Below are positions 5,242 through 6,733 of a stretch of DNA of 6,733 nt, piece after piece (positions within the stretch are counted from its first letter, which is position 1; the number at the start of each line of letters is the position of its first letter). Where the stretch lies: NCBI GenBank assembly GCA_023818865.1, contig JAMWDF010000128.1:1-6733 (forward strand), given 5' to 3'. Source of the DNA: Candidatus Omnitrophota bacterium (GTDB lineage: Bacteria; Ratteibacteria; UBA8468; B48-G9; DSTR01). A program made the position numbers and the translations under genes. Under the pieces are notes generated by a model. That model did no database searches and was not told the origin of the DNA. It worked only from the letters and a program-made list of their open reading frames with translations.

Positions 5242-6411
5242 GTGGAGAGTATCTCATCGGCCAGCAAAAAAGCCGAAAGCGGAGCCACTGACCGGTTGGT
5301 GGTAGCTTCCCTTCTTTCTTTTGCCCGGGCTGCTGGAGTAATGGGTATCATCGCCGGGGCAACCATCCTTTTAGGGTGGTCCTATCCCCTTTCTCCGATT
5401 CAGAACATCCTGCGCTATCTGGAACTAATTCGGGCTGATACTGCGTTGGCGCTGCTTATGACCGGAACCGGTTTGTGGTTTGCCACCAGGCAATCTTCTG
5501 CTCGGTCTACCAATTCGGTGGTTTTGATTTGCTCCTTAGGAGTAATTCTTACTGGAATTCTGCCGCTTCTTGAAGCCATCGGTCAGGTGAATATCATCAA
5601 TCGGTTGATGCTGGGTCTTTCTTCAATTTTTGGCGAGGCAGCCAGAACAGAAAAGATGGCCCTCGTCACCGCTAGTTACATTTTCCTTCTAGGGATAAGC
5701 CTTTTTCTTCTTCGGAATGAGGCCTGGGCAGGTAGCGCTCAGGTAATCGCCTGGCTGGCCATTGTTATCGCTCTGGTTAATTTTTTGGGTTACTCTCCTG
5801 GGAGGCAGGAAAGCAACTTCCTTTCTCAGACGCAGCCGGACCTCTTGGTTACTTCAGCCTTTATCATTCTCGGCTTTGGTCTAATTTTTTCTCGTCCGGA
5901 AAAGGGGATAATGACAGTGGTTTCTCGGGCTGGGTTTGCAGGCACTGTGGCCAGGAGACTTCTTCCGTTGGCTATGGCCATTCCCTTTGTTCTGCGCTGG
6001 TTAATTGCTTGGGCGACAACCGCCAGATACATTTCCGGAGCAGAATCTTTAACCTTGATGGCTATAGCCACCATTACTGTCTTCTGTTTTCTTACCTGGT
6101 GGAATGCCAAAACTCTTTTCCTCTTGGAAAACGAGAGGTTGAAAACCGAGGTTCAGCTGGAAGAAACAAACCAGCGACTTTCTACCCTGGTAACCCGGCT
6201 GGAAAGTCGCAGTCGGCAGAATACCTTTCTAAGTGAAATGAGGGACCTTCTTCAGGCATGCTCTTTAGTGGAGGAGACCGAACCGATTATTGCCAATTCA
6301 ATGGAAAAAATTTTGCCGGGTGTCCGGGGCTCCCTTTTTCTTTTTAGTCTCTTCCGCCATATTTCAAGCTCCTTTACAAGCACAGCGATGTTCTTCGGAT
6401 TCTTCGTATAA
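5242..6411 (+). CDS. Membrane sensor protein, truncated within its GAF domain at a sequence join
   Basis: The N-terminal part is a membrane sensor of the unnamed eight-helix type found in many histidine kinases and GGDEF proteins. Hydrophobic segments lie at about 30-46, 66-82, 93-112, 139-158, 166-184, 200-216, 240-258 and 268-286. Family marks are LIRADTALALL (62-72), GYSPGR (183-188), ARRLLPLAMAIP (237-248) and TWWNAKTL (285-292). A charged coiled-coil stretch follows (about 293-328), then FLSEMRDLLQAC (329-340) and PGVRGSLFLFS (359-369), the start of a GAF domain. After residue 369 (base 6348) the homology ends; the last 20 residues are antisense to nfnA/nfnB and are not native. The lost output domain would probably be GGDEF or histidine kinase; I cannot say which. 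The start is GTG 5242, directly after an in-frame TAA (5236-5238) and with no good ribosome site. TTG 5296, with GGAG at 5281-5284, is an alternative. Confidence 0.75.
   Translation: MESISSASKKAESGATDRLVVASLLSFARAAGVMGIIAGATILLGWSYPLSPIQNILRYLELIRADTALALLMTGTGLWFATRQSSARSTNSVVLICSLGVILTGILPLLEAIGQVNIINRLMLGLSSIFGEAARTEKMALVTASYIFLLGISLFLLRNEAWAGSAQVIAWLAIVIALVNFLGYSPGRQESNFLSQTQPDLLVTSAFIILGFGLIFSRPEKGIMTVVSRAGFAGTVARRLLPLAMAIPFVLRWLIAWATTARYISGAESLTLMAIATITVFCFLTWWNAKTLFLLENERLKTEVQLEETNQRLSTLVTRLESRSRQNTFLSEMRDLLQACSLVEETEPIIANSMEKILPGVRGSLFLFSLFRHISSSFTSTAMFFGFFV
6298..6360 (-). pseudogene. nfnB: N-terminal fragment of nfnB (NADP/ferredoxin oxidoreductase large subunit)
   Basis: Three bases after the nfnA stop, an ATG (6360-6358) with AAGGAG 8 bases upstream opens MAEETKKKKGA. 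A MAEE start followed by a lysine run is what I expect for the large, GltA-like subunit that follows NfnA in these operons. After about 11 codons (base 6328) the frame passes into the sensor's GAF region and stops at TGA 6300-6298, giving only 20 codons. The cysteine motifs and Rossmann domains that would identify the subunit are absent, so the call rests on position, ribosome site and the first residues. Confidence 0.6.
6328..6348. other. Breakpoint: two genes interrupted at the same low-complexity stretch
   Basis: Left of here the plus strand encodes a GAF domain up to its GSLFLFS element; right of here the minus strand encodes the first codons of nfnB (MAEETKKKKGA). Both frames can be followed into this pyrimidine-rich 21-base stretch and neither survives beyond it. 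CCGG is frequent to the left (eleven occurrences in the first 907 bases; last ones at 6316 and 6324) and absent from 6349 to the window end. I read this as an assembly chimera or an illegitimate recombination junction. Confidence 0.7.
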
Positions 6412-6733
6412 GTTCCTAGCAATGGCTTCCTGCTCACGATAGAAGGCAAGCCTTTTACCAAGTTCATCGAAATCAACCAGATGACCATCAAACTCAGGGC
6501 CGTCCACACAAGTGAACTTTTGCTCTCCACCTACGGTAACTCGACATCCTCCACACATTCCCGTGCCATCTACCATGATAGAGTTGAGGCTTACCCATGT
6601 GGGGATGTTATATTCCTTGGTTAGTTTGGAGACGAATTTCATCATTGGTAGTGGACCAATTGCATAAACTACTTTGGGCGGGTCATCGCTCTCGATTTCT
6701 TTTTTCAAAGTATCAGTAACTAAACCGTGCACA
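6364..6733 (-). CDS. nfnA: NfnA/SudB-type ferredoxin:NADP oxidoreductase small subunit, C-terminal part
   Basis: The visible 122 residues are the C-terminal part of a flavin and iron-sulfur subunit of about 280 residues; the gene runs off the right edge, so the GTG at 6732 is not a start. Counting from there, VVYAIGPLPMMKFV (21-34) is the nucleotide-binding element of ferredoxin reductase-like folds. MVDGTGMCGGCRVTVGG (53-69) and TCVDGPEFDGHLVDF (74-88) form the [2Fe-2S] site, with Asp55, Cys60, Cys63 and Cys75. Three cysteines and one aspartate are the known ligand set of NfnA. With NfnB this subunit makes an electron-bifurcating enzyme linking NADH, NADPH and ferredoxin; related pairs are called sulfide dehydrogenase SudBA. 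PyrK-like subunits share the iron-sulfur domain, but the DGTGMCGGC and PEFDGH wording points to NfnA. The gene lies on the far side of the breakpoint and may not be a native neighbour of the rest of the window. Confidence 0.88.
   Translation of the reverse strand, partial: VHGLVTDTLKKEIESDDPPKVVYAIGPLPMMKFVSKLTKEYNIPTWVSLNSIMVDGTGMCGGCRVTVGGEQKFTCVDGPEFDGHLVDFDELGKRLAFYREQEAIARNLYEESEEHRCACKGA

Overview
The window looks like a piece of an anaerobic bacterial genome, probably from an environmental or metagenomic assembly. The pointers are a DUF763 protein (a family common in thermophilic and anaerobic bacteria and archaea), two proteins of the uroporphyrinogen-decarboxylase (URO-D)/corrinoid methyltransferase superfamily, and the end of an NfnA-type ferredoxin:NADP oxidoreductase subunit. 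G+C looks close to one half. I cannot name the phylum with confidence.

Layout. Bases 2-907 (+) hold the C-terminal three quarters or so of a DUF763 protein cut by the left edge. Bases 908-1028 are a short non-coding or leader stretch that contains a decayed second copy of the next gene's 5' end (a 38-base exact direct repeat). Bases 1029-3946 (+) are a tight operon: a small cupin, a URO-D-like protein with a methyltransferase-type zinc motif, and a long-chain-type acyl-CoA ligase, with stop/start overlaps or a 3-base gap. Convergent to it, with only 5 bases between the stops, lies a second URO-D paralogue on the minus strand (3952-5157) whose zinc-type cysteines are replaced. Between that gene and a divergent membrane sensor gene (5242 onward) sits an 8-base inverted repeat spaced so that each arm could be the -10 of one promoter and the -35 of the opposite one. 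The sensor has about eight membrane segments, a coiled coil and the start of a GAF domain.

The right end is anomalous. The GAF domain breaks off near 6348, and the rest of the window is the antisense of an nfnA gene followed by the first codons of nfnB. Both genes, the sensor from the left and nfnB from the right, are interrupted at the same low-complexity stretch (6328-6348). Base composition changes there too. This is either a real rearrangement or, more likely in my view, a chimeric assembly join, so the last 390 or so bases should not be read as a native neighbour of the rest.

How the genes may work together. The cupin/URO-D/ligase operon plus the convergent URO-D paralogue suggests a small catabolic module: a carboxylate activated to its CoA thioester by the ligase and a URO-D-fold enzyme performing methyl transfer or decarboxylation, with the cupin as a small-molecule binding or auxiliary protein. 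This role is inferred from family membership and gene order only. No corrinoid-binding protein is visible in the window.
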